NCBI RefSeq assembly: GCF_028769735.1
Contig: NC_088171.1
Location: forward strand, 64,098,216-64,162,215
DNA from: Zonotrichia leucophrys gambelii
Lineage: Eukaryota > Chordata > Aves > Passeriformes > Passerellidae
DNA length: 64,000 nt
Direction: 5' to 3'
Shown here piece after piece: positions 48,661 through 61,820 of the stretch. The notes under the pieces are model-generated. The model searched no databases, was not told the origin of the DNA, and was given only the letters and a program-made list of their open reading frames with translations. A program made the position numbers and the translations under genes. Position 1 is the first letter of the stretch. The number at the start of each line of letters is the position of its first letter.

Positions 48661-51600
48661 GGGGAAATCATTGCCACAGCTCCTTTCCTGCCCTCCCACA
48701 TGTAAAGTGTAGCATATTGGTAAGGTATATATTGATTTTTAAATTGCCAGAGGACTGAATGCATGTGATACTTTTACACAGATTTCCTGAGGCAGCTTTA
48801 AAGTGCAAGTATAGTGAAAGGTCACAATGAATAGAGTATATATGTTAAAGAAATGCTGTTCTTTGGCTCTAACCCACACCTCTGGCACTTCTTTCCAAAA
48901 GAATTAGGGAAGACAGTGGACCTGCTAAGCTGCCAGGCAAATTTTAATACTTACCATTTTGAAATGAGTTTCCCATGGACATCTATTTTCTCATGTTTTC
49001 TTCTTCTCATTCTGCTCACTTTCAGAGCTTTATGGCAAAGCACATTTCTCAAAAGAGCTCCTCCTCCAAAGCACTTGTATCTTTTTTTTGTGATGTTCCT
49101 CCAAATTTTCTAGTAGCCTCAAAGCTCTCTCAAAGCTTTTCCTCAAAAAGGCTTTACCTTCACTGACACTGTCTGCATCTGTTACAGTGTCATCAAACTT
49201 GTAAGAATGCAGCCCTGAAAGATTTTCAGATAGTTTCTAACTGTGCTCCTGAGACATTGGAACAACATGACTGGGTTTTTATGGTGTAAATTACAGAACT
49301 GACATGAAAACAGATGAGTTTATTAAAACAGAGTGAATCACTGATGACATTTAAGTCTAATTAAGTCAAGCTACCCAGCTTAATGATTTTGTTCCCGAGG
49401 AGGTAACTGTTTGGGAATTCATAATGTTTAACACAGATCTTCTGAAATAGGGTATTGTACCTAGGGGTGCCATTATCAGGGTCTGTAATAGCAAATGGTT
49501 TCACTTAAGATGCTGTGCCAAGGAAAATCACAGCAAAATGTATCCCAGTTATTATTTGATAATCCAATCCCAAAATGTAGTCATGGTTGAATAAAAAGCA
49601 GGGGGTGAGAGTAGGGGCAAAGGGGGTTAAGATTGCTAAAACAAAAATGGTAGTTGTCATCCTCACCTATGAGAGTGCCCTATAGTTTTATGTTCAAAAA
49701 ATACAGAAGTGAATCATTTATTTTGGTCTCAATACCAAAAATACCTCAAATTAGGGGAAAGCTGTTAAATGCTGACCCTCACAGTGGTGTTCTCCACAGA
49801 TTTCAAAATAAAAGTTCTTGTTAAATGCTCACAAGTGCCCTAGTTGACTTTTCTTATTTCTCTACTGGGCTGCAGCATTTCTGTCTCTATGCAGCCAAGG
49901 CACACTTGTAATTAATTTTGATTTGCAGTCTGTGCCTGCAGCTTAACAGTTGAAGGATATTTTGTTGTGTAAACTAGATACTGTTCCTCTGACATAACTG
50001 CTGTTGTACAGAAAACCTTCCTGGAAATTAAACCCTAAACTCCTTCCTTCAGCACCAGGATGACTGTCTGCTTGCTCTTGAAGCACTTGAATAGAAAATT
50101 ATGCTTATTTCTTCAGCAGAGTGTGTTTAAACAGCCCTGTTATCACTAATGGCACACAAAGCTCAAAGGGGCAGTACAACCCTTTGTGTTATATCTGCAC
50201 CTTCTGGGACTTGCAAAAGTCACATCTTCATCTGCATATGGGAGGGATAGGTTGCATATAGAGCTTTTTTCCCCTGATACTCTGCAGTCAGGACAAAGTC
50301 ACAACTTGATGATAACAAGGACCTTGACCCAGGTCCTCTGGAGGTAGCTATTTACTTTGGGGGTTTGGTTTCTAATTTTTGGGTGGGTTTTGCTGATGAC
50401 ACTGTATGTGGCAGAGAGCAGAACTATAGATCTTGGCACTTTAAATGGTTTTTGATGATTGCACAGAGCAAGAACTATATCTGTAATGCATCTCTCATCA
50501 AAGGGTACCCTTTTCAAGTCTTTGGCTTACTGAAGTTCTTCATTGAGTCCTTTTGGCAAACATGTAGCAAGGTGTTATGAGGTCTCTGAAATGCTCTCTA
50601 GCAATGCTGTCTTCTAACCACAGATTTCTGTGTAGGGTGATAGGGCATTTTTATTTAACTCAGTTCTGTCATAAGGACTGCAAAGAGTTACATTTCAGAG
50701 TTACAATTACATGGATGAAACACGTGCACTTTTGCATACCATTTTATTTGCAAGGTTATCCTCTTTCCTATTTTAATTTGAACAGCATCACTGACTCAAT
50801 TTACTCCTTATTTCTACAGCTGTGTGGCAAGAAGCAATAAGCACTGGACTCCAAAACATCAAGTGATGTACTCAGTACTTTACAAATATTGAGTTCTTAT
50901 TAGGCAATAGTGACCTGTGTACAAAGCCAAACCAAAACAAAAAAGAACCCCAACCCAAAATCTGAGAAACAGACAAAACAATCCCCCATGCAGATATATA
51001 AATAAGTAATAAACCTAGATTCATTTCAGTGCATCTGCAGTACGTGAATAGAGCTATCACATTTCTTGCTTCATGGAGAGTTGTCATCTGTTGTGTCCTT
51101 ACTTCACTGTAAAGTTGTACTGGATCTGCCAAAGCATATATGCAATATTAAACACCACATGCAATGGATCCGTGCACAGCAAATGTTATGTAAACTGTTG
51201 AGATAATTTAAAGTCCTAATTTATGTCACTGCACAAATCTCCTCTGTTTGTTTCTCCAGCTAACTTAACCACTCACACAGTTCATTTATTGTTTCTACTG
51301 GGAACTTAAAAACTACAGACCCTTTCTAAAGTCAGCAGGGCATTCCTAAATGGACCCTGTTCAGAAGAATGGACATTTATTTAATTGCAGTGCATATAAT
51401 TTCAGTATTAAACTGCCTGTAAATGCTGTTCCACTGCTAGATTTTGTCCCACACAGAGAAACATAAAATAAAGGGTAATCTGGCTTGATTGGCCAGGAGA
51501 GAGGTATAGCCATGAGATATAATATAGAAATAGCAAAGATGTTTACACAGAGAGCTATTTTGGCCAGCTGCCAGGAGCCCAAGCGCTACACTTGATTTAT

Positions 51601-52009
51601 ATAGATATTTGCGCAGCCTTGCAATCTAGAATAAATTTTGCTGATATTACCAAATTTATTGTGAGTGGAAATAAAAATATGAATACCACTGCAGTAAAAA
51701 GCTGCATACTATTTGTTTTCCTTTCCTTGTAGGTACAGCAGCTGTTTGCTGTTTCATTGGGAGTCCTTAGTCTCACATTTCCCTTAACATCTAGAAAGCT
51801 GGCTGCCTTGGACACTACTTGTCTGCATGGCTCTGAAGGGTGTATAAGATACTGTGATCTGGCTTCTTCCTTTCTTTTTCATGAAAGTTCTGTTAAAGTG
51901 TTCTCATTTTCTAAAAACAATTTTAAGAAAGAAGTTGTAGCACTCTTTAGGATTCATCATGCTGCACAGGCTAGCCTGGTAGTCATGATCAGAAAAATCA
52001 TGTGATAAA
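48661..52009. other. Unique noncoding DNA
   Basis: No gene, RNA gene or transposon is recognised in this stretch of about 3.3 kb. Confidence 0.5.
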
Positions 52010-52240
52010 ACAGGATGTCTCCAGTCCAACATCCTGCTCAAGGCAGGGCCAGCTGAGGGATGAGGACAGATTGCTCAGGGATTTAATGAGCTGAATGTTG
52101 GAAAACTCCAAGGCTGAAGACTGCAAAACCTTTGTGAGCAGCATGTTAGCCATTGTTCCTATGGGGAAAATAGATTTTCATTATAGCCAGTCTGGAACTC
52201 TCTTGTTTCCATTTATGGCTGTTTCCTTATGTAATCCTCA
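52010..52240 (-). mobile_element. CR1 LINE (different subfamily), minus strand
   Basis: 'ggatgtctccagtccaacat', 'cctgctcaaggcagggccag', 'attgctcagggatttaatga' and 'ttggaaaactccaaggctga' match the antisense of CR1 subfamilies whose 3' ends read 'cctgctcaaggcagggtcaa'. 'agccagtctggaactctctt' near 52186 continues the same order. The extreme terminal repeat expected left of 52010 is not visible, so the 3' end is missing or too decayed. The divergence is high, so the copy is old. Confidence 0.85.
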
Positions 52241-55200
52241 TTTTCTACAGTTAGGTGTTGCTCTTGAACACTTTCTCCTAAACAGTGAAGCCTGGGAAAT
52301 CTTGTTTGAGGGGACTGAGGCAAAGAAGACATTGATTAATTCAGCCATGTTTGGGCTTGCTGTCACATACCCCATGTAACAAAGGTCCCCACAGTTTCCC
52401 TGTTTAGTTTTTTATACTAAGGGTTCTTGTCACCCTTGATACCCCTTACTGGTGTCAACTTTGGGTAAGCTTTACCTTTGCTAGTGTTGTCCTTGCATGC
52501 CCAGAAAATATTTCTAAATTCATTCTTCATAGCCTGTCCCTGCTTCCACCTCCTTCCACTGCCATTTCACATTGAAGCTTCATCTCAAGCTCCCTGCTTA
52601 GCAAAAGCCTCATGAAGAATCTGCTTCTCCTTCTGAATTTCAGGGGAGATCGTTTGTGTGTTCAAAGGATGCGGTTCTTGGAAGTTCACAGAGATCCTTG
52701 GCCCTTGAGAACTGGCTCCCACCAGAACCCACTTAAACTGAATAAACTGAGTCTGCTCACCTGAGTACTCTGCTGCTGTTCTCCCTCACACTTATCAGCA
52801 TCTGGAACTTCCCTGTTCCATGGCCACTACTGCCAAAGCTACTCCTGATTACCATATCTCCAGCTCATTCCTCCTTGTTCGTGACAGGCAGATCCAACTT
52901 GTGTCACCTTTGGTTAGCCCATGCTACATCAGTATCAAAAAGGTGCCTTTGGTGGCACAGACTCATTTTGTTGTGAGACTGCATCAAACTGTTTCGTTGC
53001 TTGCAATCAACTTACAGGCAACTGAAGCACTCAGGTTTACTGGAATGGATTTTTGCTTTTCTTTCTTTGTTTTCTGAGAGACTTTTTAGAGTTATCATGC
53101 TCTGATGAAATTTTGCTGTAGTTGGGTAGATGTTTAGTACGCAGATCAGTACAGCTGTGCACTAGTGAATCCTGCCAGGCCTAACCCACATCTGTAACCA
53201 GCTGTACACAGCAGTTTCCTCTATTTGGATGCATTACTGAGCACCTTAATCCCAGGACACAGGTGCAGCCCCCATGCTGCCAATAGTCATGCTGGTTGAA
53301 TTCCAAGGGTGGAAACTGGAGGCTTGGAGGAGCTTTATGAGGTTTTTCCAACTCTGGAAATGGCAGTATGATTGTCATCCAGAGAGAATATGCTCTGACT
53401 CTCTGCCTTTTTTCAAAGATGCCATCCTTTGCTGTTGCTTGCAGTGTCCTCTCATGCTCTGAGTAACTCCTGAACTCAAGGACAGGAGAGAGCCCTCTTA
53501 AAAATTCTTGGCATTATCTGTGGAAGATGGTGGGCCTCTTAAATATAGGCAAAGAGTTTTAGAACTTTCTATACCCACAAACAGACTGCCCTGACTTTCC
53601 AATGGCTTATGTACTTTTACCTACAAGAAATTAAATGTGGCATTTTCATTCTCTTTAATTGGGAAAAGCATAAATAAATTACTACAGAGTGTTGCTTGAA
53701 AACTGTTTTTTTGTTTAACAAAGATATAATGGATATGTCATCTTTTATATAAATTCAAAAGAAATTCCCTTTATTCTATGAAAGTAAGGAAAAAAGGTGA
53801 TACTATTTGAAGTCATACTTGGGGCAACTTATGTGCATTTCATAAATATGACACCCTTCTTTCCTTTAATGTTCATTCATCTACTTGATCTTGCCTCTCA
53901 TATTTTCCTTTAAACATTCCTTAGTAGCCTTCAGGTCAAATGTGCAGATTCAGAGGGCTCTCCATGATTAAAGCATATATAACTTTCTTATACAGTCCAC
54001 TGTCTGTTGTTAGGCATTTGGGGAAATCACTCGTTTTTGTAAAGAGTACAGCAAATGCATGTTCTTCAGTAAAGGTTATATACCTGTATTTTCCTGTCTC
54101 CTATTGCTCCTATTTTAAGAAGGAAGAACAATGAGTTTATGCTCAAAACTGACTTAAGTGTCATGTATAAAGTGAGAATGTTATCTGTGGAAAGAAAACG
54201 GGGAAATTGCATAGCATAATAAAAAGATCTAACTCTTAATCTTGAAATGCACATTAATTTCTTCAGGCCACTTGCCAGTATTTTTTTTCCCTTGTCTAAC
54301 TGCTCTGAGGAAAAACAGTATTTATCCTCTTCTGATAATCAGAGAAGCAAGTGGTTTTGCCCAGGGACAAAAAGAGTGTATTTCTCTTGTGTTTTGAAGG
54401 CAAGTGCATGCTCACTTTGCTCACACTGCAACAACCTAGCTGTTGTACAAAATCAGTTGTGGGACACTGAACTCAGGGTGTGTCCTGCTGAGAAACTAAT
54501 GACTTCTGCTTGGCTTGGAGCAGGAAGAATGAACTTCTATTTGCTTGCAGAATGCCATGTAGAAATTAACACTCAAGTGAAAGCTGTGGGGTTTATTATG
54601 GTCCTCAGACTACTTGTGGGGTTGATCTGAAGTGTATCCTCTGATGTGGAAAAAAAAATCAAATGTACTCTGCAAACATTCTCTCTCTGACCTTCTTATT
54701 AAGCAAAATAATAATTTGAGAATAAAGGAAGGGGTAGAACACTTGCTGGTATGGTTAATACAACCTTCTACTTTTCTGAAAGCAAATCCCAGTGTCCTGG
54801 CTCAGTTCCTTCTCTGTCAGAATTAATCTTGGAGCTGCTGTAGTGAGAGAATTCTATAAAGGACTAAGATAAGTGCTGATAAAACTGGCAGTTTTGGAGA
54901 GAAAAAGGAGCAATTGCCCATTATTTTGGGGAGTAAAGTATAAATACTTTCTTTATTCTCCACAGTGATAGTCTCATTAAAATTGAGTCACTTGACTACA
55001 TGCAAGTACTGCATGTGGTCTATTTCTAGAATAATGGAGAGCTCAGATATCCATCTCATTCTTAGGATCTTATATACAGATTAATCTATCTTTTAACAAA
55101 TGCTTTCTAAATAGTATGGAATGCCTCTGGGGAAGGAAGGGAGAGAAAGAAAATCTTCCTAAAGCTCAAGAAGAGAGGAAGCTATTGCATGCTAAATTAC

Positions 55201-55417
55201 ATTTATGTAATATTTCTCTATGTCAACTGCATGATCTGGGGAGAGAAGGAACTGAAATCTACTATGCAGAGGGACATTCCCTTGTAATTTACATATTCCT
55301 TAAAATTTCTCACAGAAGATACATATCCTTTACAACAAATCTGAACCTACTGATTCTTGCTTTTACAGACTCCTTAGAAGTAATCCATGTATCATCAGGA
55401 ACCACAGGTTGAAGTAT
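52241..55417. other. Unique noncoding DNA
   Basis: No gene is recognised. The 127-codon frame at 54247-54630 (+) has no known domain. A 'ctgaataaactgagtctgct' motif near 52738 resembles the polyadenylation zone of an LTR, but I could not find the rest of an LTR around it. A possible decayed CR1 end ('gaggtttttccaactctgga') lies near 53340 and is not called. Confidence 0.45.
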
Positions 55418-55463
55418 CTAATATATATATATAATATAATTAATTAATAATATATATATAATT
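55418..55463. repeat. (AT)n / TAATTA low-complexity repeat
   Basis: Two runs of alternating AT flank 'taattaattaat'. The whole tract is almost pure A/T and close to self-complementary. Confidence 0.88.
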
Positions 55464-58200
55464 ACCAGATTTCTCAGTTGTTTATTTCAGCCAAAGTGGC
55501 ATCTGCTAGGTACTGCCCTATAGATTCCTTCAAAGAAGCCTTTTACATCATCAAATATGGAGTAAATCTAACAAGTGCATGAACTTGTCATTTGATTGCA
55601 TCTAATACTGATACTTATTTCCTTTGAGCAATGCTGACTCTTGTCAAAGTCTGTGAAATGGAAAGGAAGAGATGAACCACGCAGCCTCTCAGCTATGATG
55701 CCAGAAAACAATATATTTAGTCTTATCTCTGGTAAATACAGCTTTGTAGGCTGCCTTATTTTTGACAACTTTCCCCTTTCTCTGTTTAAATTCATAGTTG
55801 CATCCACATGGCATCTTCTTTACCAAGAAGATAGAATATGTTTGAACATCAGAGCTGTCATCCTTTGCTAAGAAACCCATCTGAATAGAGGTGCCTAATT
55901 GTGTCTTAGCTGACAGTTCATTATCCAAATTTTCAGTGGTCACCAGCCACTGCTCTTTCAGGGCTTCTTGTGAGTTCTCCTTTATTTGTCTATTCAGATA
56001 CACCCTATAAGTTATGGATATGTCTAGTGTCCCTGCAGCTCCTGGTCTCCTTCTCCTCTGCTCCTTCTTTTGCTTGCAGAAGTGCTGAATTACTTATTTA
56101 GGTTCCACTTTGTAATTTTCTCCTTTGTACTTGAATGATGTACATGCAGCCACAGGTCACATCTTGCTTCTGCTTCTTCCTCCACAGAATGAAAGGGCAT
56201 TCAGGAGCCAGAAGGACTATAAGTACTAAATTATCCAAGAGACTTTTCAAATCTTTCTCAAACAGAAGTCCCACTGCTCTCACCAAGTCCCCCTCTGAGA
56301 CTTTAATTTCTTTCCCTAAGCTGCCTTGTTGTCGTTCTTCCTTCAAATGTTACTGACTCCTAGAATAAGATGGAAAGGCTCTCACAAGTTTTTCTCATCA
56401 ACTTACCTTATTTTCTCCTAATAGCTTTTGCTCCTGTTTTTTTCCTTCCCCAGTGCTGTGTGATAGCATGATTGAACTACTCCCTTCCCTTCCTTCATCC
56501 ATCTGGTGGCTCCTTCTATTCATGTCCTAAACACATTTTAATGTTCTATGCCCTTAAACTTTTATAATTCTTGTCACTGTGATCCTACTGTCTTTCATCT
56601 TGAGTGTCATGCATTTGATGATAACCTCTAACCTTTTCCCACCTTCTACACACCCTCATTATTCCCTACTGCTGTGTCAGAAATGCAGCTCCTGCAACAA
56701 CCTTCTGCCTGGCAATCAAAGCATGTTTTTACTTCATTGAATCTTTTGACTCTCCCTTCCAAGAAGAAATGCTTCATCCCAACACCTCATCAAGCCAAAT
56801 CTCTGTCTTTGGTTCCTTTAGTGTAGTCCTCAGTTCCAACCCCATTGCTCTGTTCACTTTCCTTCACTCTTGGTGGCTGTTATCTCCTAGCATGTGGGTA
56901 CCTCCTTCTTCTCATTCAAATTCTTCCTCAAAGCACATTTTATCAGAGCTGTTGTCACTAGCCTGTCCTCAGCATTCTAGTATTATTTACAGGCCCTTTA
57001 ATGATAAGAGAAAAAATGAAAAGCAAAACCAAACTGAACATGAACATTGTAAGTCGTCACTTTCTCTGCACCTTCAAAAGAGTCTTTTTGACATCTGTTG
57101 TTCTTCAGGATAAAGTAGGACAGTGTTTGTCTTGTAGAGCACCACAAACACCACTGGTGCCTAACAAATGTTGTTAATAACTGTAACTGGCCCTTTCTTC
57201 TGAGCAGCCACTTGGAATTGTCTATGTACAGGGGTTGTATAATCAGGCTGCTGTCTCAAGGGGCCTGCTGCCAGCATCTCCATGTCCCCCATGAGCAGCA
57301 GGGCATGACTATGTATTAATAATGAGCTATGAGATGCTTGAGGTTTTTTCATCTCCTTGCTAACGAGAAAAAGCCAAAGTAAATGTATGTAAGAGATCCT
57401 TGTCTGAAGCGAAGACAAGATGACATTTTCGTGCAGTTCTAAAATTCTCTTTAGACTCTTTGTTTGCATTGTGTAAGAAGCTGCTGTGACAATACACAGT
57501 CAATGTGGATGAGAAACAAAGGGGTCACTTATGTGGGACATGAATCCTATTTCCTGAGGTACTCTTATTACACAGTTATTTGCTGGCTGAAGAAGTGGGA
57601 GTCTGCTACCAACTTCAGCAGAAGGGGAGTTTGGTCTGCAGCTTCCCATTTCAAAAGCAGCTCAAGAAAAATATTAAGACCTTCAAAAAACGTGGCTCTG
57701 CTGCTGAACAAAATAGATTACAGAGAGTAGCCAAAGAACTAGGTGGCTTTCATAAATGTGTGTTCAGCTGCAGGAGAGACCAGATCATTCAGTGGTTTCC
57801 CTCTCTCAGCATAAGCCAGGAATTTGGTGGATGGCTTATATGAAGACTTAGGTCCTTGTTTTGCATCTGAATTCCATGGCAGAAAAATGTTTGCCCATGC
57901 TTGAACTCAATGTGGATTTTTAAGAGACTTGCAAATAGCTTTTCCCACATCAGACTGTAGCATGTAAGAGCAGCAGCTCCCAGGTGCAGTTCAGAACAGG
58001 AGTGTAATAGCAATGTAACAGCCTATTACAGTGGAATATGGACACAACAGGATCAAATTAACTCCCAGCAAGAAGGGAACACTTACAAAGTGTCTCTGAA
58101 AGTCCACTTGAGCTACACTAAGATCTTTGTTCTTTAGTAAGAATACTGTTAATTACAAAACTCCCTTCATCTCAAACAAGGAGTTCTCTCTCTGGCTGGT
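55464..58200. other. Unique noncoding DNA, partly pyrimidine-rich
   Basis: The part at about 56030-56980 is clearly enriched in C and T on the plus strand (many ctcctt/cttcc words) and contains frames of up to 114 codons with no recognisable domain. It may be an old unrecognised repeat or simply strand-biased sequence. No gene is called. Confidence 0.45.
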
Positions 58201-58328
58201 GGGTTTTTTTTTTTTTTTTTTGTTGTTGTTTTGGTTTGGTTTTTTGTTTTGTTTTTGGTTTTTTTGTTTTGTTTTGTTTTGTTTTGTTTTGCTTTTTTGT
58301 TGATGGGGTTTTTGTTTGGTTTTTTTCC
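58201..58328 (+). repeat. T-rich and (GTTTT)n simple repeat
   Basis: A T run of about 19 is followed by ttg, ggttt and several regular gtttt units over about 125 bp. Read on the minus strand this is an A tract plus (AAAAC)n. Such tracts can derive from retroposon tails, but the adjoining sequence is not recognisable as an element. Confidence 0.92.
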
Positions 58329-59082
58329 AAGAGAGGGGGGTGAGTGAGACGAGTGGTTGGTTGAAGATTCTTTTTCCCCTGAGTACTGTTACCAGCTATT
58401 CACACACTTGAGCTTATAAAAAAGGCTCATTTTTCCACAGTCTGCACTCTCTTTTCCAAAGATTTAAAACAGAGCAGTGCCAGAAACATTAGAAGCCTCC
58501 TTTCTGTGAGACTGCACTTCTTGTTTAGCAAAACAGACTTCTGAACAGATTAGGAGTGCATTTACTGGGGTTTTAAAAGCAGAGAATCTCGTCTGAACGT
58601 GACTCTGCCACGTTGCTGTTGTGGTCACTTGTAGCAAAGGAAAATACTCAGTTTTAGTGGCACTTCTTGACCTGTTCCATACAAATCTGAACAGCCATAC
58701 ACAGTTTGGGGAAGCTCTTAGCATTCAGCTTGTTGATGCTGTCTGCAGTTAATGTTGGCAGCGTTCCCAGGAGAGGTTATCACTGCTTTGATCATATATG
58801 CAATATCTCATTTCAAAGTGAGGGACAACCCCAAATTTCTACATAGCTTCTAAGGGTGAAGACTACTCCGCTATCAAATGGAGAAAATAATTTCTTTTTG
58901 GCAGTGATTTTTTACTTTGTAAAGCAAGTGATAGACTGCTACTTAGGTTTGCAAGTGAGTTTTCCTGTCTGTTGCACATGAAACCTCTTGAGACATTGAA
59001 CATGAGCCTTTGCCAATAGGTATTAGCATGCTTTGCTTCCCTCTCTTAGGCAACTCTTTCCATTAGATCTTAATACTTTAGG

Positions 59083-59120
59083 CAAGAGAGAGAAAGCAAG
59101 AGAGACAGTGAGAGAGAGCA
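59083..59120 (+). repeat. GA-rich simple repeat
   Basis: Irregular gag/aga run (agagagagaaagcaagagag and onward) with interruptions. Confidence 0.8.
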
Positions 59121-61793
59121 AATTCCTCTTGAATAACACAGCTTGTTTACAAACCTTCCACAGCCTGAACTAAGCCAATGGGAGGTCTCTAAATTAGCTA
59201 TTGGAAAAGCATTTCAGGAGGGTTTGTGTACTGGAATGGAATTGATAATAAAAGTTTCTTGTCTGTACCCTGTGAGCTGATTAGCTCAGGAAGAGTACAC
59301 ACAGTGTTACAATTAGCATTCAAAGCCTATTCATCTGTACACTGGCACAGAGAACAGTCTCTGTGGGAGGCTTAACTGGGAGAATTATTCCTTCTTCTAT
59401 GCTGTTTGTAGTTAGTTGAGCTTTAAAGGATCCAAAGCCTTTAAAGAGACTCGGTCTTCAGGAAATCATTGAAGATGCTAGAAGCTGAGGTGCTTACGAA
59501 TTGTCAGGTCTCAGAGGAGCTGCTATATTGCTCTCTATAAAGCCTGGCATTTTGCACTACAAAAACATTGTTTAATCAGTAACACATCTAAAATAATGTC
59601 AGTAGTCAGGATTCAGTAGCCAAGACAATTGAATGTGTTATATGTGACAATTCTTTCTGCAATGTTGCAGTTGCTAGTACAGATGTGGAAAACCACAAGA
59701 AATTGAATAAATTAGTGGTCCTATAGCACTATAGATGTGCCTGTTTTTCCAGGTATAATGATAGGCCCTGCATTTAAAGAAGACATTAAAATTTAAATAA
59801 ATGGGGCTGAAATACCATGGAGCACCAAAAGTGTGTGATTTCCTAACACGGGGCATTGCATTAACAGTGCTCTTGCATGCAGGTTTATCCAAACAAGAGT
59901 TTGAACTTCCTTCTCACCCTTCTGTAACTGTCAATACCAGGGAAGATTGACAGAAACCCACAGGATACTTACACTGCTCCCACTCAACCAAATGCTACAT
60001 TGGGAATCCCAGACTGCCCTATGCCTGAGTAATGTGCACAAAACAAGCTCCCTTCAGTCCTCAGCTGTGGGCAGGCGTGGGGGACTGCCAGTCCCGCTGC
60101 ATGTAATTTTCCATTTTTGTCCATGTGTCCTAGGAGCCAAGGTTTTCAAGGACAGCATCTCCATGTGAGAATGGCTGTGGGCCATGTCAGTGCTTTACAA
60201 GTTTCCCCTCAACAAAAGAAGAGCCTTCATGCTCTGGGGGGAAGTTGACCTCAAAACTCTCATGAGTTCCCCAAGTCAATTTGGATTTCGTTGTCTTTTG
60301 ACTTCCAAAAGGTCTTTGTGTCTACTTTGTTACCACAGAGATTATTTGCTCTCCAGCTACTACTTTACTGTCACGTTGCAGGAGCCTGAGTGCTGTGAAC
60401 ACCTGTCCCAAGGGTTGAGAATCCATTCAGGCTGTTCCTGACGCCAGACAGATGTGGGAGCTGGAAAGGCTGCTTGTGCAGCCAGCTTGTCTTTCTACTC
60501 TTTGCAAGATTGCACCCTGCCTGCATTTCTTCCCACTAATGCCTCACTGAATACATCTTTGTGTATTAGCAGGATGGTAGCCTCTTTGATAGTCTTTTGG
60601 GCTCCAAGTGCTTTTAGCATTCAGAAATGCACTCTGAGCTCAGTCTCAGTCCCTTTCTCGTTATCCTGCTTCTGCGTCTCAGCATCTGCTGAGATCGAGC
60701 AATTCCCTTCCTTCATTTATATTTATATTTTGAAGGTATTTATAGATTCAAGCTATGGCCCCACGAGTTTTCTTTTCTCTAGGTTATATTTATAGATCTT
60801 TGATAAGCATCCCCTAGTATTTTGTTCTTATCTTCCAATGCTTATGTGCTGATTGTAAGCAGTTGCTTTGCTGCCTCCCCCCCTGCCCCGCCATGATTTT
60901 GCTCTGCATTATTCCAAATGTAGTGATTCTAGGTCTCATTTTAATGTAACTATATTAATTGAAAATGAGGCAGCCCCAGTAGATATAATACATAATCCTT
61001 CAACAATCCAGCCCCTGTAAAATAATCTTAAATGGTTTCTATTTTCCTACCTTTTAGAAGCTTGCTGCTGTTTCTTCTGCTGCCTGGGACAGGGCCTGTC
61101 TCTAGCTGTCCTTACAGCACTCAGCACAGTGGATTTCCACTTGCCTCTGGGTTCCTTCTCTTGTTCTGTAATGTGAGATAATTAGAAACAAAGGCAGCAA
61201 TGACTGAAGAGTGAAGAATCACGTGTAAAGCCAGAATCTCACCAGCTCTGCTTTTGTAAAACACTTAATTTTCACACTGAACATTCCCAAACTGCTGTAA
61301 CTGTAAGAGAGTTAGAATTGAAGGTGATAATGATATGGACTGGTGCAGATTTCCCTGAACCATACGCAAAATCAGCAATCTAGGCTCATAAATTAAGTTC
61401 AATAGCTGTGAAAGTGCCTTGAATTATTTAGCTTACTTGTCCAATGAGAACTGAAAATTATTAAACTCTTGCCAACTGATGTATGTACAATTTTTTTTTC
61501 ACAGCACATTTTTCCTTGTGTACAGTTGGCATATTTTTAGACAAACATGGTCCGTCATTCTTCTGCCCTCTGACTTGTTTGGAATCTTTTTTATAGATTT
61601 TTCTTCCATTTCCCCCAAATAACTTTTCTCTAATTTTGCCTCCAGGTTTCAGACAGTGCTTTGATTGTATCTTCATGAGCATTCTGACCTTAAAATATCT
61701 TGACTTAAGAATTTGTCTGTGTGATAATGCAAGCTAGATTCAAGAAAGAAGAATATGATTTTCCTCTTAGTTTGCTGGTTTTTTTAACTTCTT

Positions 61794-61820
61794 GGAACAA
61801 GTGGAAACTTAACTTGTTCC
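61794..61820. other. 9-bp inverted repeat (hairpin)
   Basis: ggaacaagt (61794-61802) and acttgttcc (61812-61820) are exact reverse complements separated by nine bases. The half-sites with ggaaca resemble a nuclear steroid-receptor-type half-site, but the nine-base spacing is not the usual three. Function unknown. Confidence 0.65.

Noticed and set aside
52690..52800. LTR-like words around 'ctgaataaactgagtctgct'
   Set aside because: Only one motif resembles an LTR poly(A) zone. No TATA box, edges or second motif could be matched.
53270..53390. Possible plus-strand CR1 end ('gaggtttttccaactctgga')
   Set aside because: Too diverged and too short to separate from chance.
54247..54630. 127-codon plus-strand frame, cysteine-containing
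   Set aside because: Cysteine spacing fits no zinc-binding or secreted-peptide pattern I know. It looks random.
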